Shown here: piece after piece, positions 44,091 to 52,524 of the stretch
Numbering within the stretch: the first letter of the stretch is position 1
Layout: every line of letters starts with the position of its first letter
Source of the DNA: an uncultured Eubacteriales bacterium
Lineage (GTDB): Bacteria > Bacillota > Clostridia > Christensenellales > Borkfalkiaceae
Assembly (NCBI GenBank): GCA_905209085.1
Contig: CAJLRM010000002.1
Location: 124,001-188,000, forward strand
Direction: 5' to 3'
DNA: 64,000 bases
Translations under genes and position numbers: made by a program
The notes under the pieces: generated by a model
Told to the model about the DNA's origin: nothing
Databases searched by the model: none
The model's input: the letters and a program-made list of their open reading frames with translations, nothing else

Positions 44091-45321
44091 GAGTCGCCTC
44101 CTTTGCGCCTCTTTTTTTAGGTGCTGCGCTGACTTTGGACGCGGTCGCGGCATTCTCTTCCCCGCCCGTTTCCGCGTCCGATTCCTTTTTTGCGCGCGCT
44201 TTTCCCTGCTTTTTTTCCTTTTTGCTCTCTCTGTTTCGGCGCTTTAAAAACAGGCACAGGAGAGGAACGACGTCCGCGAAAAGAACGAAGATCCAAAATA
44301 GCCTCACCGTGATGAGATAATAGATCTTATTGTAATATTTGTTGAAGAAAAGCGCGAAGAGGAAAAGGAGTACGTTGAGGATCGCGGAAATCCATACCTT
44401 TTTTTCCGTATTGATCGCTTTTGCAAAGCAAAGTACGGACGCTTGCAGGACGAAGCAGTAATAAAAGAGCAGGACGATGGTCATGAGATAGATGAGCAGA
44501 AGGTCGAATCTGCCCACGACGGTGAGCGCCTGAAAATACTGCGCAGTCTTGGAAAACGCGAATTCCTGCTTGGGCGCGACGGCGCCGAAGACGCCGTAAA
44601 ATACGGCGAGAAAAAAGAGCACGAACAGCGCTCCCAGCCCATAGGAGAACATCACCTTTTTGCCGTCCCCCTTTTTGTAGCGGTAAGAGCCGAGCAGCGG
44701 CAAAAAGAGAGCGGTGTCGGAAAAATGCCCGATCGTGCGCAGAAAACCGATCGCCGACGACTTGACCGGCGTACCGAAAATGGGCAGGATATTAGAAAAA
44801 TCCGCCTGTCCCACCGACATGATCATCAGCCCGATGAAGGAAACGAGGAAGAAGGGCATGGCGATGTCCGCGCTCCGTCCGAACGCTTTGATATTTTTGG
44901 TGCAGATGAAAGCGCTGAGGATAAAGAAGGGCGCGAAGGCGGACAGGGAGGGCGCGGCGTCGAAGAAAGCCGTATAGACGTAGCGTTCGAGGTCGAGGAT
45001 GGGCAGCAGGGCAGAGAATACGAAATATAAGGCATAGAGAATATAGACGATCTTTGCGGTCACAGCGCCCAGGGTATCGGCGATCAGATCGTAAAAACTC
45101 TTGTCCGTGCGGGAGGCGATAAAGAGGATGACGGCGAGGACGGCTCCTTGCAGGAGATACTGCGCCAGAGCGGGAAGAAGGAGGTCGCCCTTGGCATAAT
45201 AGGCGAGCAGGGCGGGCACGGCGAGAAGCTTGGCGACGGGGATGAGAAACGCCGCGAAGAAGCAAAGCTGCCGCCCGTTGATGACGGGTTTGTCCTGTTG
45301 AATGGGATGAGTACCGAGCAT
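44083..45321 (-). CDS. gerAB: GerAB-type spore germination permease
   Basis: This 412-residue integral membrane protein has ten or so helices and the APC-like germination permease pattern (QLCFFAAFLIPVAKLLAVPA, then SFYDLIADTLG). It forms the nutrient-sensing channel subunit of the spore inner-membrane receptor. GGAGAAAA precedes the ATG at 45321 (-). The C-terminus carries a basic tail of about 55 residues (KKEKKQGKARAKKE and onward) that most GerAB proteins lack. Confidence 0.93.
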   Translation of the reverse strand: MLGTHPIQQDKPVINGRQLCFFAAFLIPVAKLLAVPALLAYYAKGDLLLPALAQYLLQGAVLAVILFIASRTDKSFYDLIADTLGAVTAKIVYILYALYFVFSALLPILDLERYVYTAFFDAAPSLSAFAPFFILSAFICTKNIKAFGRSADIAMPFFLVSFIGLMIMSVGQADFSNILPIFGTPVKSSAIGFLRTIGHFSDTALFLPLLGSYRYKKGDGKKVMFSYGLGALFVLFFLAVFYGVFGAVAPKQEFAFSKTAQYFQALTVVGRFDLLLIYLMTIVLLFYYCFVLQASVLCFAKAINTEKKVWISAILNVLLFLFALFFNKYYNKIYYLITVRLFWIFVLFADVVPLLCLFLKRRNRESKKEKKQGKARAKKESDAETGGEENAATASKVSAAPKKRGAKEATHA

Positions 45322-45322
45322 A

Positions 45323-47146
45323 TCAGTTTTCTCCTTTTTCGTCGTCGGCGTTTTTCGCCCGCGAGGTTGTCTTTAAGCGGGTTTTATTGGGCGAGCGAAA
45401 GAGATTCGGACGCTCTTTCAGGCTCTGCATATTGTATTTGACCAGGGAATCTTTGAGATCGTGCGGCACCAGCGGCGAGAAAGGCGCCAAAAGCGGCATT
45501 CCGAACGCGTCCGCGCTGATCAGATAATAGATGAGGAAAGCGACGAGCAAGACGATCCCGAACGGTCCGATGCTGCCGCCCACGATGAGGAAGAGCCACC
45601 TTAACACGCTGCCCGTTTCGACGAAATTCGGCACCGTATAGAGGCAGATGCCCGAAAAAGCGACGATGATGATGGCGGGCGTGGAAACGAAGCCCGCGGA
45701 CACCGCCGCCTCGCCCAAAACGAGCGCGCCGACGATAGAGAGCGCCATGCCCACGTATTTGGGCATTCGTACGCTGGCTTCTTTTAAAACTTCCAAAACG
45801 AGGAGCACCAAAAACATTTCCAGACTCGGCGATAACGGAAGTCCCTGGATGCTGCTGGCGATGGTGAGCGTCAGTCCCAAAGGAATGAGCTGCATCTTAA
45901 AAAGCTGGGACGTGACGTAAAAGGCGGGCAGCAGGAGTGCGATGAGGACAGCCGCAAAGCGTATCGCGCGGAATATCGTCGCCATGAAAGGGGAAACGAA
46001 ATAATCCTCGCTGCTTTGAAAATCCTCGGCGAGGATAAAGGGCGCGGTGAGCGCGATGGGGGAGCCGTCCACGAGGATTCCCACTCTGCCCTCGGCGAGT
46101 TTCGCCGCGAAGATATCGGGCTTTTCGGTGGTGCCTATCTGTCGAAACAGCGAGTGCTTTCTCGGCGCGATAAAATCGGCGATATAGGAGGAATCGGGAA
46201 TACAGTCGATGTCGATTTCCTCGATGCGCCTGACGATTTCTTTTTTGACCTTTTCATCCGAGATGCCGTCGAGATAACAGACGGCGATATTCGTCGCCGA
46301 CCGTTTCCCCACTTTCGTCAGCTCGAATTTAAGCCCGGGAGTTTTCAGCCGCTTTCTTAAAAGCGCCATATTCGTTTTGATGTCTTCGATAAAGCCTTCG
46401 CGGGGACCTTTGACGGCGATATCCGTAGGCGGCTCCATCACCGCGCGCGCAGGCAGCATTTTCGCGCCCACGATCAGTCCCGTTTCCAGTCCGTCCACGA
46501 TCAAAAGGCTGTTTCCGTCGAGAACTTCCTGAAAGACGTTGGCAAGCTCCGTTTCCTCTTTCAGTTCCGGAAAGAGAATCGCCTGTTTGACTTCTTCCAG
46601 CGTAAGCCTGGCCTTTTTTTCTCCGTTTTGCGCGTTTTTGGAAGGCCCTCCCGCGGGAGCGCTTTCTTGATCGGACGTTTTTCCTTTCGCGGCGTTTGCC
46701 TCTTCTCGGTTTCCGTTTTTCGGCTCCTTCGTCTGCGCCGTCGGGCTTTCGCTCTGCTGAGATTGCGCGTCGGACTCGCCGCCTGAGGCTTGCCCTGCGG
46801 CGCGGTTGCCTTGCGTTTGCGCGTCGGAGGACTTTTGGGAAGTTTGCTTTGCGGCGTTTTCCTCCTGCGGAGGCTCTTTGCCGCCCTCTTCGTCCTGTTC
46901 CTGCTTGGCCGCTTCGACTCCTTCTTCCGCGCAGGCGGAAACGGGGGTGTCGGACGCTTTCAGTTTGGAAAGGGGGCGGGCGGCAAGGTCGCCCAAGATC
47001 GCCTTGTCCACCATGCCGTCGGTATAGACGATGGCGCATTCCGTTCCGTCGCCCGTGTGAAAGGCATAGACGAGGATATCTTCGGCGGCAAGCACCGACT
47101 TGATCGCCCGTATGTTTTCTTTGAGATTTGCAGTCAATTTTTCCAC
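45323..47146 (-). CDS. gerAA: GerAA-type spore germination protein with a disordered insertion
   Basis: This is the A subunit of the germination receptor. The N-terminal soluble part begins with KLTANLKENIRAIKSVL, and the later soluble part includes GKRSATNIAVCYLDGI; about five membrane segments and IPDSSYIADFI-type motifs follow. Between about residues 70 and 190 lies a low-complexity Gln/Glu/Ser/Ala-rich stretch that makes the protein about 607 residues, longer than usual. I place the start at the GTG at 47146 (-); no good ribosome binding site is visible, and a TTG at 47137 is possible. Sequence further upstream overlaps the Rrf2 promoter and is not protein-like. Confidence 0.85.
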   Translation of the reverse strand: MEKLTANLKENIRAIKSVLAAEDILVYAFHTGDGTECAIVYTDGMVDKAILGDLAARPLSKLKASDTPVSACAEEGVEAAKQEQDEEGGKEPPQEENAAKQTSQKSSDAQTQGNRAAGQASGGESDAQSQQSESPTAQTKEPKNGNREEANAAKGKTSDQESAPAGGPSKNAQNGEKKARLTLEEVKQAILFPELKEETELANVFQEVLDGNSLLIVDGLETGLIVGAKMLPARAVMEPPTDIAVKGPREGFIEDIKTNMALLRKRLKTPGLKFELTKVGKRSATNIAVCYLDGISDEKVKKEIVRRIEEIDIDCIPDSSYIADFIAPRKHSLFRQIGTTEKPDIFAAKLAEGRVGILVDGSPIALTAPFILAEDFQSSEDYFVSPFMATIFRAIRFAAVLIALLLPAFYVTSQLFKMQLIPLGLTLTIASSIQGLPLSPSLEMFLVLLVLEVLKEASVRMPKYVGMALSIVGALVLGEAAVSAGFVSTPAIIIVAFSGICLYTVPNFVETGSVLRWLFLIVGGSIGPFGIVLLVAFLIYYLISADAFGMPLLAPFSPLVPHDLKDSLVKYNMQSLKERPNLFRSPNKTRLKTTSRAKNADDEKGEN

Positions 47147-47267
47147 ATACGGAGTATGTTTCTTTTTTAAAAATATATGTGTTTTTCGTCGTCCCGAACG
47201 GAATTTTTCGAGGCGCGTGTTTACTTTTGAAAATGCGCAAAGAAAAGAACGGAATTTATAAAAATAT

Positions 47268-47288
47268 TTGTAATCCTTGACATTACAA
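47268..47288. promoter_or_regulatory. Inverted-repeat operator of the Rrf2 gene
   Basis: TTGTAAT (47268-47274), a 7-nt spacer and ATTACAA (47282-47288) make a perfect 21-bp operator that overlaps the -35 hexamer. The same arrangement occurs twice before the gene at 48093. Confidence 0.85.
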
Positions 47289-47305
47289 CGAAAAAACGGT
47301 ATAAT
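47277..47305 (+). promoter_or_regulatory. Promoter of the Rrf2 gene
   Basis: TTGACA at 47277-47282 and TATAAT at 47300-47305 are separated by 17 nt; both are perfect. Confidence 0.92.
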
Positions 47306-47338
47306 GAAAAAGCGGAAAGCGGGAAAAAGGAGAAGAAT

Positions 47339-47800
47339 ATGAAAATCACCTCTCGATTCACGGTGGCGGTGCATACGCTGCTTGTCATCTACAAATTCGC
47401 AAAGGAACACAAAACGACTTCGGAGTTCATCGCTTCCAGCGTCAACGTCCACCCCGTCGTCATCCGCCGCACGCTCGGCAGCCTCAAAGAGGCGGGACTG
47501 GTGGAGGTGAGAGCGGGATTCGGCGGCGCGAGCCTTGCAAAGCCCTTGGACAAGATCACTCTTCTCGACGTATATAAAGCGGTGGACTGCGTGGAGGACG
47601 GTCTTTTTCATTTCCACGAAAGTCCCAATCCCGCCTGCCCCGTGGGAAAAAATATCCACGGCGTATTGGACGGTCATCTCGCCCGCGCGCAGGCGGCGAT
47701 GGAGGAACAGCTCCGAGCGGTCACGCTCGCTTCCCTGGCGGAAAGTTTAAACTCGCTTACCGATTGCCAAAAGACCGTTCGCGCTCCGACGGATGTGTGA
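47339..47800 (+). CDS. Rrf2 family transcriptional regulator (YwnA-like)
   Basis: This 153-residue protein begins MKITSRFTVAVHTLLVI, the Rrf2 N-terminal helix. The winged helix follows, with VHPVVIRRTLGSLKEAGLV as the recognition region and a GFGGASLAKP wing. The C-terminal part has only isolated cysteines, not the three of an Fe-S cluster site, so it is probably a YwnA-type member rather than IscR-like. AAGGAG precedes the ATG. The operator in its own promoter suggests autorepression, and the next gene is a likely target. Confidence 0.92.
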   Translation: MKITSRFTVAVHTLLVIYKFAKEHKTTSEFIASSVNVHPVVIRRTLGSLKEAGLVEVRAGFGGASLAKPLDKITLLDVYKAVDCVEDGLFHFHESPNPACPVGKNIHGVLDGHLARAQAAMEEQLRAVTLASLAESLNSLTDCQKTVRAPTDV

Positions 47801-48006
47801 AGACTGCTCAACTCCCCGCGAAAAAAGGGGCAGAGCCTTTCTTCGCTGTCCTCAAAAATAATTTTTGCGCTTTTTTAAGAAGGCGTCCTCCTCCCGCGTC
47901 TTAGTGAAAATTTCGGAAACTTTGGCAAAAATCCGCGGTCGTATGCTCTTTAAAAGCTTCCCTAAAAACCTGCCGGAAAATTTTTTCGAAAAATTAAAAA
48001 AATATA

Positions 48007-48070
48007 GTTGTAACAATTGACATTACAACAAAGACGTGTTATACTATTATTGTAATCAAAAAGATTACAA
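48007..48070. promoter_or_regulatory. Two Rrf2-type operators in the oxidoreductase promoter
   Basis: GTTGTAA (48007-48013) and TTACAAC (48023-48029) flank the -35 hexamer. TTGTAATC (48050-48057), AAAAA, and GATTACAA (48063-48070) lie over the start of transcription. Both match the TTGTAAT-N7-ATTACAA pattern before the regulator gene. Confidence 0.85.
48017..48045 (+). promoter_or_regulatory. Promoter of the NAD(P)-binding oxidoreductase gene
   Basis: TTGACA at 48017-48022 and TATACT at 48040-48045 are 17 nt apart, with TGT before the -10 (extended form). Confidence 0.9.
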
Positions 48071-48092
48071 CTATTTTTCGGAGGTAAAGAGA

Positions 48093-48731
48093 ATGAAGAA
48101 CGTAGCGATTGTATGTGCGGCGGGCAGAGAGGGCAAATTATTGGTAGACGAGGCGATCTCCCGCGGGCATTGTGTGACGGGATTCGTGCGCGGAGCGGGA
48201 GAAGCCGTCAATCCGAAGGCGAAAACGGTGATAAAGGATCTGTTCGATCTGACGAAGGAAGATTTGCTGGGTTTTGACGCGGTCATCGACGCATTCGGCG
48301 CCTGGACGGCGGAAACGCTGCCGTATCTTCCTAAGGCGGCGGAGCATTTGTGCGACTGTCTTAGCGGCTCTTCGGCAAGACTGCTTGTCGTCGGCGGGGC
48401 GGGAAGCCTTTATACGAATCAAGAACATACCGCCTGTGTGGCGGACGCGCCCGATTTTCCCGAAATCTATAAGCCCGTGGCGGCCGCTCACGACGCCGCC
48501 CTGAAACTTTTGAGGACGAGAAAGGACGTAAAGTGGACGTATCTTTCGCCCGCGGGCAATTTTGTGGCGGACGGCACGCGCACGGGAAAGTATCTTTTGG
48601 GCGGCGAGGAATATTTCGTCAACGAAAAGGGCGTAAGCGAAATCAGCTATGCGGATTATGCGATTGCCATGATAGACGAATTGGAAAAGGCGGTGCATAT
48701 CGGGCAGCGCTTCTCCGTCATAGGCGCGTGA
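48093..48731 (+). CDS. NAD(P)H-binding oxidoreductase (YwnB-like)
   Basis: This 212-residue protein has a Rossmann fold of the NmrA/atypical short-chain dehydrogenase kind. The dinucleotide loop is CAAGREGKLL near the N-terminus, with FDAVIDAFGAW in the following strand and LVVGGAGSLY later. CGGAGG lies 9 nt before the ATG at 48093. In B. subtilis the Rrf2 protein YwnA is encoded beside the similar YwnB, and here the shared operators support the same pairing. Probably a response to redox or electrophile stress (inference). Confidence 0.88.
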   Translation: MKNVAIVCAAGREGKLLVDEAISRGHCVTGFVRGAGEAVNPKAKTVIKDLFDLTKEDLLGFDAVIDAFGAWTAETLPYLPKAAEHLCDCLSGSSARLLVVGGAGSLYTNQEHTACVADAPDFPEIYKPVAAAHDAALKLLRTRKDVKWTYLSPAGNFVADGTRTGKYLLGGEEYFVNEKGVSEISYADYAIAMIDELEKAVHIGQRFSVIGA

Positions 48732-48808
48732 CGGCGGGAAGCGGCGAGGCGGGCGTTCGGGCGGAAAAAACGCTCGACGCAGCCCTGCCCCTGCCGAATA
48801 AGAAAAAT

Positions 48809-49213
48809 ATGCAAAGAGTATTCGATTTTTTAAGGGAGAACTCTCTGCAATACTGCGCTACGGTGGGGCTGGACAAAAAGCCGAAAGTGCGCCCCTTTCA
48901 AATGATGTACCATAGGGGCGGGAAGCTCGTCTATTGCACGGGCGCGCACAAGGACGTCTACGCCGAACTGCTCGCCTTTCCCTATCTGGAAATAAGCGTT
49001 TCCACGGCGGAACGCTGGCTTCGTATCCGCGGCAAAGCCGTGTGGATAGAGTCGCGGCGGGCGCGGCAAAGAGTGATAGAAGAAAGCCCTTTGGTAAAAT
49101 CCATTTATAAGGATGGGGACAATTCTTTGCTGAAAGTATTTTATATCGGAGAGGCGGAGGCTGTCCTCGCGGATTTTTCGGGACTGCCTCCGCAAAAAAT
49201 AAAATTATCGTAA
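48809..49213 (+). CDS. Pyridoxamine 5'-phosphate oxidase-like flavin-binding protein
   Basis: This 134-residue protein has the split-barrel flavin-binding fold: LQYCATVGLDKKPKVRPFQ, then GGKLVYCTG and LEISV are its typical strands. I use the ATG at 48809 because MQRVFDFLRENS is the usual family start. An in-frame GTG at 48728 overlaps the previous stop and would add 27 residues; neither codon has a clear ribosome binding site. It follows the oxidoreductase gene directly, so both are likely induced together through the Rrf2 operators. It may be an FMN- or F420-type reductase. Confidence 0.85.
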   Translation: MQRVFDFLRENSLQYCATVGLDKKPKVRPFQMMYHRGGKLVYCTGAHKDVYAELLAFPYLEISVSTAERWLRIRGKAVWIESRRARQRVIEESPLVKSIYKDGDNSLLKVFYIGEAEAVLADFSGLPPQKIKLS

Positions 49214-49278
49214 ACGAACGCAGCCGCCGGAAGAAAGGTGCGGCGCCGCAGGGCGCGGAAGGCGGCGGGAGGAATCGG

Positions 49279-50064
49279 ATGAAAAAGAAGAATGAAAACG
49301 GCACGCCCAAGGTACTCGACAGACTGATTGAGATTCTTTACGAAGAAAACGGCGAAACGCCGCCCGCGGTCGCGGCGGCGCGCAAGCCCGACCTTTTTCG
49401 CGCTCTGTGCAACTTGCGTGCCCCGAAGCCCGTTTCGGAAGAATTTTTGCGCCTGCAAGACGAATACCTCTCCTTGCGGACGAAAGAGCGGGGCGTCGTC
49501 AGCGCCGAAGAAATCCTCGGCGACGAAGAAACGGCGCTCTGGCAGGGAGATATTACGCGGCTGGACGCGGACGGGATCGTCAACGCCTGCAATCAGGCTC
49601 TTCTGGGCTGTTTTCAACCCCTTCACAATTGCATAGACAACGTCATCCATTCGGCGGCGGGCGTGCAGGTACGATTGGATTGCTATGCTCTTTTGAAGGG
49701 CAGGGTAGAGCCGAGGGGCACGGTGCGCGTAACGAAAGCCTATAATCTGCCGAGTAAATACATTTTTCACACCGTCGGTCCCGTGATTTTCAAAGAGGCG
49801 ACAAAACAGGACGAAAAGGACCTTGAAAACTGCTATTTGTCCTGTCTTGAAAAAGCGCGGGAAATGGGGCTTCACACCCTCGCTTTCTGCTGCCTTTCCA
49901 CGGGCGTCTACGCCTTTCCCAAAAAGGAAGCGTGTCGGATTGCCGTGCGGACGGTCAGGACGTGGAAAAAAGAGGACGAGAGCGGACTCAAAGTGATCTT
50001 TGACGTCTTTGAAGAGGAGGACAGGCAGCTCTATGAAAGAGAACTCGCAGGAGCGGACGATTGA
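49279..50064 (+). CDS. Zinc-dependent macrodomain ADP-ribosylhydrolase
   Basis: This 261-residue protein has an N-terminal helical region and a macrodomain from about residue 85. The signature LLGCFQPLHNCIDN supplies the zinc-binding Cys and His residues of the Zn-macro class, the ADP-ribose loop is VNACNQALLG, and STGVYAFPKKEA closes the site. Family members remove ADP-ribose from proteins modified by a class M sirtuin, which is exactly the next gene (32-nt overlap). The site upstream of the ATG is purine-rich (GGCGGGAGG). Confidence 0.93.
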   Translation: MKKKNENGTPKVLDRLIEILYEENGETPPAVAAARKPDLFRALCNLRAPKPVSEEFLRLQDEYLSLRTKERGVVSAEEILGDEETALWQGDITRLDADGIVNACNQALLGCFQPLHNCIDNVIHSAAGVQVRLDCYALLKGRVEPRGTVRVTKAYNLPSKYIFHTVGPVIFKEATKQDEKDLENCYLSCLEKAREMGLHTLAFCCLSTGVYAFPKKEACRIAVRTVRTWKKEDESGLKVIFDVFEEEDRQLYERELAGADD

Positions 50065-50911
50065 AGAAGCCTGCGAAACGCTGAAAAGGCGGCTGGAAGA
50101 AGCGGAGGCGATCGTCGTCGGCGCGGGCGCGGGACTTTCCTCCGCCGCGGGCATGAGCTATTCGGGAGAGCGATTTCGCCGTCATTTTTCCGATTTCGAG
50201 AGGAAGTACGGCTTTCACGATATGTATACGGGCGGTTTTTATCCGTTCAAAACGTCGGAGGAATTTTGGGCGTATTGGAGCCGATTTATCTATCTCAACC
50301 GCTATTCCCCTTTTGACGAGTCGGTGTATAAAAATCTATTTTCGCTCCTTAGGGACAAGGAGTATTTCGTTTTGACAACGAATGTGGATCATTGTTTTCA
50401 GAGGACGGGATTCGGGAAAGAGCGGCTCTTTTATACGCAGGGGGACTACGGTCTGTTTCAGTGCCGCGTGCCCTGCCACGACAAAACGTACGATAACGAA
50501 GCCGTCGTTTTAAAAATGCGGAAGGAAGAGAAAAATATGACGATTCCCTCCGCGCTGGTTCCGCGCTGTCCCGTCTGCGGCGAGCCGATGACGATGAATT
50601 TGCGCTGCGACGCGACGTTTGTCGAGGACGCGGGCTGGCACGCCGCCTGCCGCCGATATGAAAAATTTATCGAAAAATATCGGGAAAAGAAAATATTGTT
50701 TCTCGAACTCGGCGTCGGCAGCAACACGCCCGGCATCATTAAATATCCTTTTTGGCGGCTCACCGCCGAAAACAAACGGGCGTTTTACGCCTGCGTCAAT
50801 CTGGAAAACGCCTATGCGCCCGCGGAGATCGCGGGGCGCTCTCTCTGCTTACGCGCCGGCATCGGAGAGGTGATCTCCTCTATTCAAAGGGGCAGGGTTG
50901 AGAATACTTGA
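50033..50911 (+). CDS. Class M sirtuin (SirTM), probable protein ADP-ribosyltransferase
   Basis: This 292-residue protein overlaps the macrodomain gene by 32 nt. The Sir2 fold is shown by VVGAGAGLSSAAGMSYSG, TTNVDHCFQRTGF and LELGVGSNTPG. The catalytic histidine context of deacetylases is replaced: Asn117 (TTNVDH) and Gln136 (YTQGDY) occupy the places of the Asn/Gln pair described for SirTM enzymes. Zinc ligands are in CPVCG and nearby cysteines. In staphylococci and streptococci the locus also has GcvH-L and LplA2; these are not seen here, so the protein target is open. Confidence 0.92.
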   Translation: MKENSQERTIEEACETLKRRLEEAEAIVVGAGAGLSSAAGMSYSGERFRRHFSDFERKYGFHDMYTGGFYPFKTSEEFWAYWSRFIYLNRYSPFDESVYKNLFSLLRDKEYFVLTTNVDHCFQRTGFGKERLFYTQGDYGLFQCRVPCHDKTYDNEAVVLKMRKEEKNMTIPSALVPRCPVCGEPMTMNLRCDATFVEDAGWHAACRRYEKFIEKYREKKILFLELGVGSNTPGIIKYPFWRLTAENKRAFYACVNLENAYAPAEIAGRSLCLRAGIGEVISSIQRGRVENT

Positions 50912-51279
50912 ATTTTACGAAACTCAAAAAAGAGAAAGAAAGGCCGAAAGACGCCCAAAGAAAGACAAGTTCTATAAAAGATCTTAAAAACAGAGGAAAC
51001 TGCCGCGAAGCGTTGCGGCAGTTTCTTTTTTGCGTTATCGCTTTTTTAAAAGCGGCGCGGCGGCATTCCCTTCGGCGGAGAACGCCGCAAATCCATTTTT
51101 CGGGAACGGAAGTTTCTTCGTCGGAAGACTCGGAAAGAAAGCGCGTCAAAGTTTTTTCGTTTTCTTCGCTTTCCTGTTTTCTTGTTTTTCCGTTTATTTC
51201 CGCGGGCGTGAAAAGAATTTCGTTCGCTCTTCCCGACTGCGGCTCGCCGAAAAGAGCCGTTTAGAAGCCGTCGGAGGAG
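50912..51279. other. Intergenic region with a terminator
   Basis: Holds the terminator at 50996-51031 after the sirtuin gene. The rest (51032-51279) has no recognised feature and faces the end of a minus-strand gene. Confidence 0.5.
50996..51031 (+). terminator. Terminator after the sirtuin gene
   Basis: GAAACTGCCGC (50996-51006) and GCGGCAGTTTC (51015-51025) form a perfect 11-bp stem, followed by six T residues. Confidence 0.93.
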
Positions 51280-51672
51280 TTACCTCCCGCCCTTTGCCGC
51301 GCATCCGTTTCCCGCAAAATCGGAAGTTCGCCGCCCTCCCGCGTTCGTCCCTCTTCGCTCTCTCGGAAAGAAACCGCGGGAGAACTTTCCGAAAAGCGTC
51401 GCGGCGACGCCTACAAAAAAGCCGCGCTGCGCGATGAGCGCCGCGTTTTCCGAAAAGAGGGCGGACGCGGGGAAGGCGATGAGAAACCAGAGGGCAAACA
51501 AGAGCGTTCCCAGCAGAAAAGACACGGCCGTCAGATACGTCTTCGGCGCGTTCCGTTTAAGTTTTTGGGAAAGTTTCTTGACGAGGGAAGCGAGCAGGCT
51601 GTCTAAAAGCCCGAGGGCAAGCACGTCCAGTCCGCAGCCGTGCAAGAAGTTGATAAATTGCACAATCGTCAT
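51280..51672 (-). CDS. Small membrane protein of unknown function, 130 residues
   Basis: The ATG at 51672 (-) follows GAAAGGAG, and a near-consensus promoter lies 120 nt upstream, so the gene is real. The protein has an N-terminal amphipathic segment (IVQFINFLHGCGLDVLALGLL), here read as IVQFINFLHGC and GLDVLALGLL, and two clear membrane helices at about residues 45-95. The last 30 residues are Arg/Gly-rich and cytoplasmic or extended. No family is recognised; its size and shape recall small holin-like or envelope proteins, but there is no phage context. Confidence 0.75.
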   Translation of the reverse strand: MTIVQFINFLHGCGLDVLALGLLDSLLASLVKKLSQKLKRNAPKTYLTAVSFLLGTLLFALWFLIAFPASALFSENAALIAQRGFFVGVAATLFGKFSRGFFPRERRGTNAGGRRTSDFAGNGCAAKGGR

Positions 51673-51795
51673 GTGTTTTTTCTCCTTTCACGAATTTTTC
51701 GTTCGGAAAGGGTACAAAACCCGTCGCTTTTTTGTGCCCGTTTTGGGTAGTGCGGAAATTCGGAGGCTTTCCGCTTTCTTGCCCGTCGCAGGACT

Positions 51796-51823
51796 ATTAT
51801 AACACGGAATTTTCCGATGTCAA
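51796..51823 (-). promoter_or_regulatory. Promoter of the small membrane protein gene
   Basis: On the - strand TTGACA (51823-51818) and TATAAT (51801-51796) are 16 nt apart; both hexamers are perfect. Confidence 0.9.
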
Positions 51824-52524
51824 GCGCTGACTGCCATCTTTTTTTAAGATTTGAAAAAATTTTTTCAGAGTCAAAAAACGGCGCGTTTTTCTCCGCGCCT
51901 TGTCGGTATGGTCCCCGCGTTTAACGCGGGATAAAAAAGGCAAAGAAAAAAGTCGCTCGAAAGCGGACGGAAAAGAAAAATAGAACGGTCCGCAGTGAAC
52001 GGAATACGGAGAGAATGGGGGAAAGAGGCGTAAGGAAGAAAGCTGCGGGGACCCGTTCAAAGAGGATAACGCAAACGGCAGACCATAATTTTTTGCGGCG
52101 GGGAATTTTGGCGCAAGATTTTGTCCGCCTATGAATTACCCCGCGTTTTGACGCGGGGATCGCTATTTCCTGTCTTTCGACGGCTTCTCGTAAATCGTGA
52201 ATTTGTCCTCGTTTTGCCTCTTTCCTGACCATCCCGTTCCTTAAAAATCGTTGCCGTACCTTTTTTGATTCCTTCCGGATAATGGTTTCTCTTAAAAGTC
52301 GCCGCCGTTCCCTTATTATTTATCGCCTTTCCAATAAAAGTTTTTCATAAAAAACGCGGGCGTGACGTACTTGACTTTCTTCGCGCGGAGCGACAATTTT
52401 TATGAAAATTGCGCGTTCGCCGCGCCCTTGTTTTTTATATCGCGTTTATTTCGCGTCTGCCGACGCTCTTTTGCGGTACGCGTTTTGCCGCGCCGTACAT
52501 TCTCCCGTGAAGCTTTTAAAGCCC
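51824..52524. other. Gene-free stretch with two similar palindromes
   Basis: Two hairpins of nearly the same sequence lie here: CCCGCGT-TT-AACGCGGG around 51916-51932 and CCCCGCGT-TTTG-ACGCGGGG at 52139-52158. Between and after them are purine- or pyrimidine-rich stretches whose open frames are not protein-like. No gene is supported. Confidence 0.5.

Noticed and set aside
45323..47677. Extension of gerAA upstream to 47677
   Set aside because: The extra 177 codons overlap the Rrf2 promoter and gene on the other strand and do not resemble GerAA; family similarity begins near 47146.
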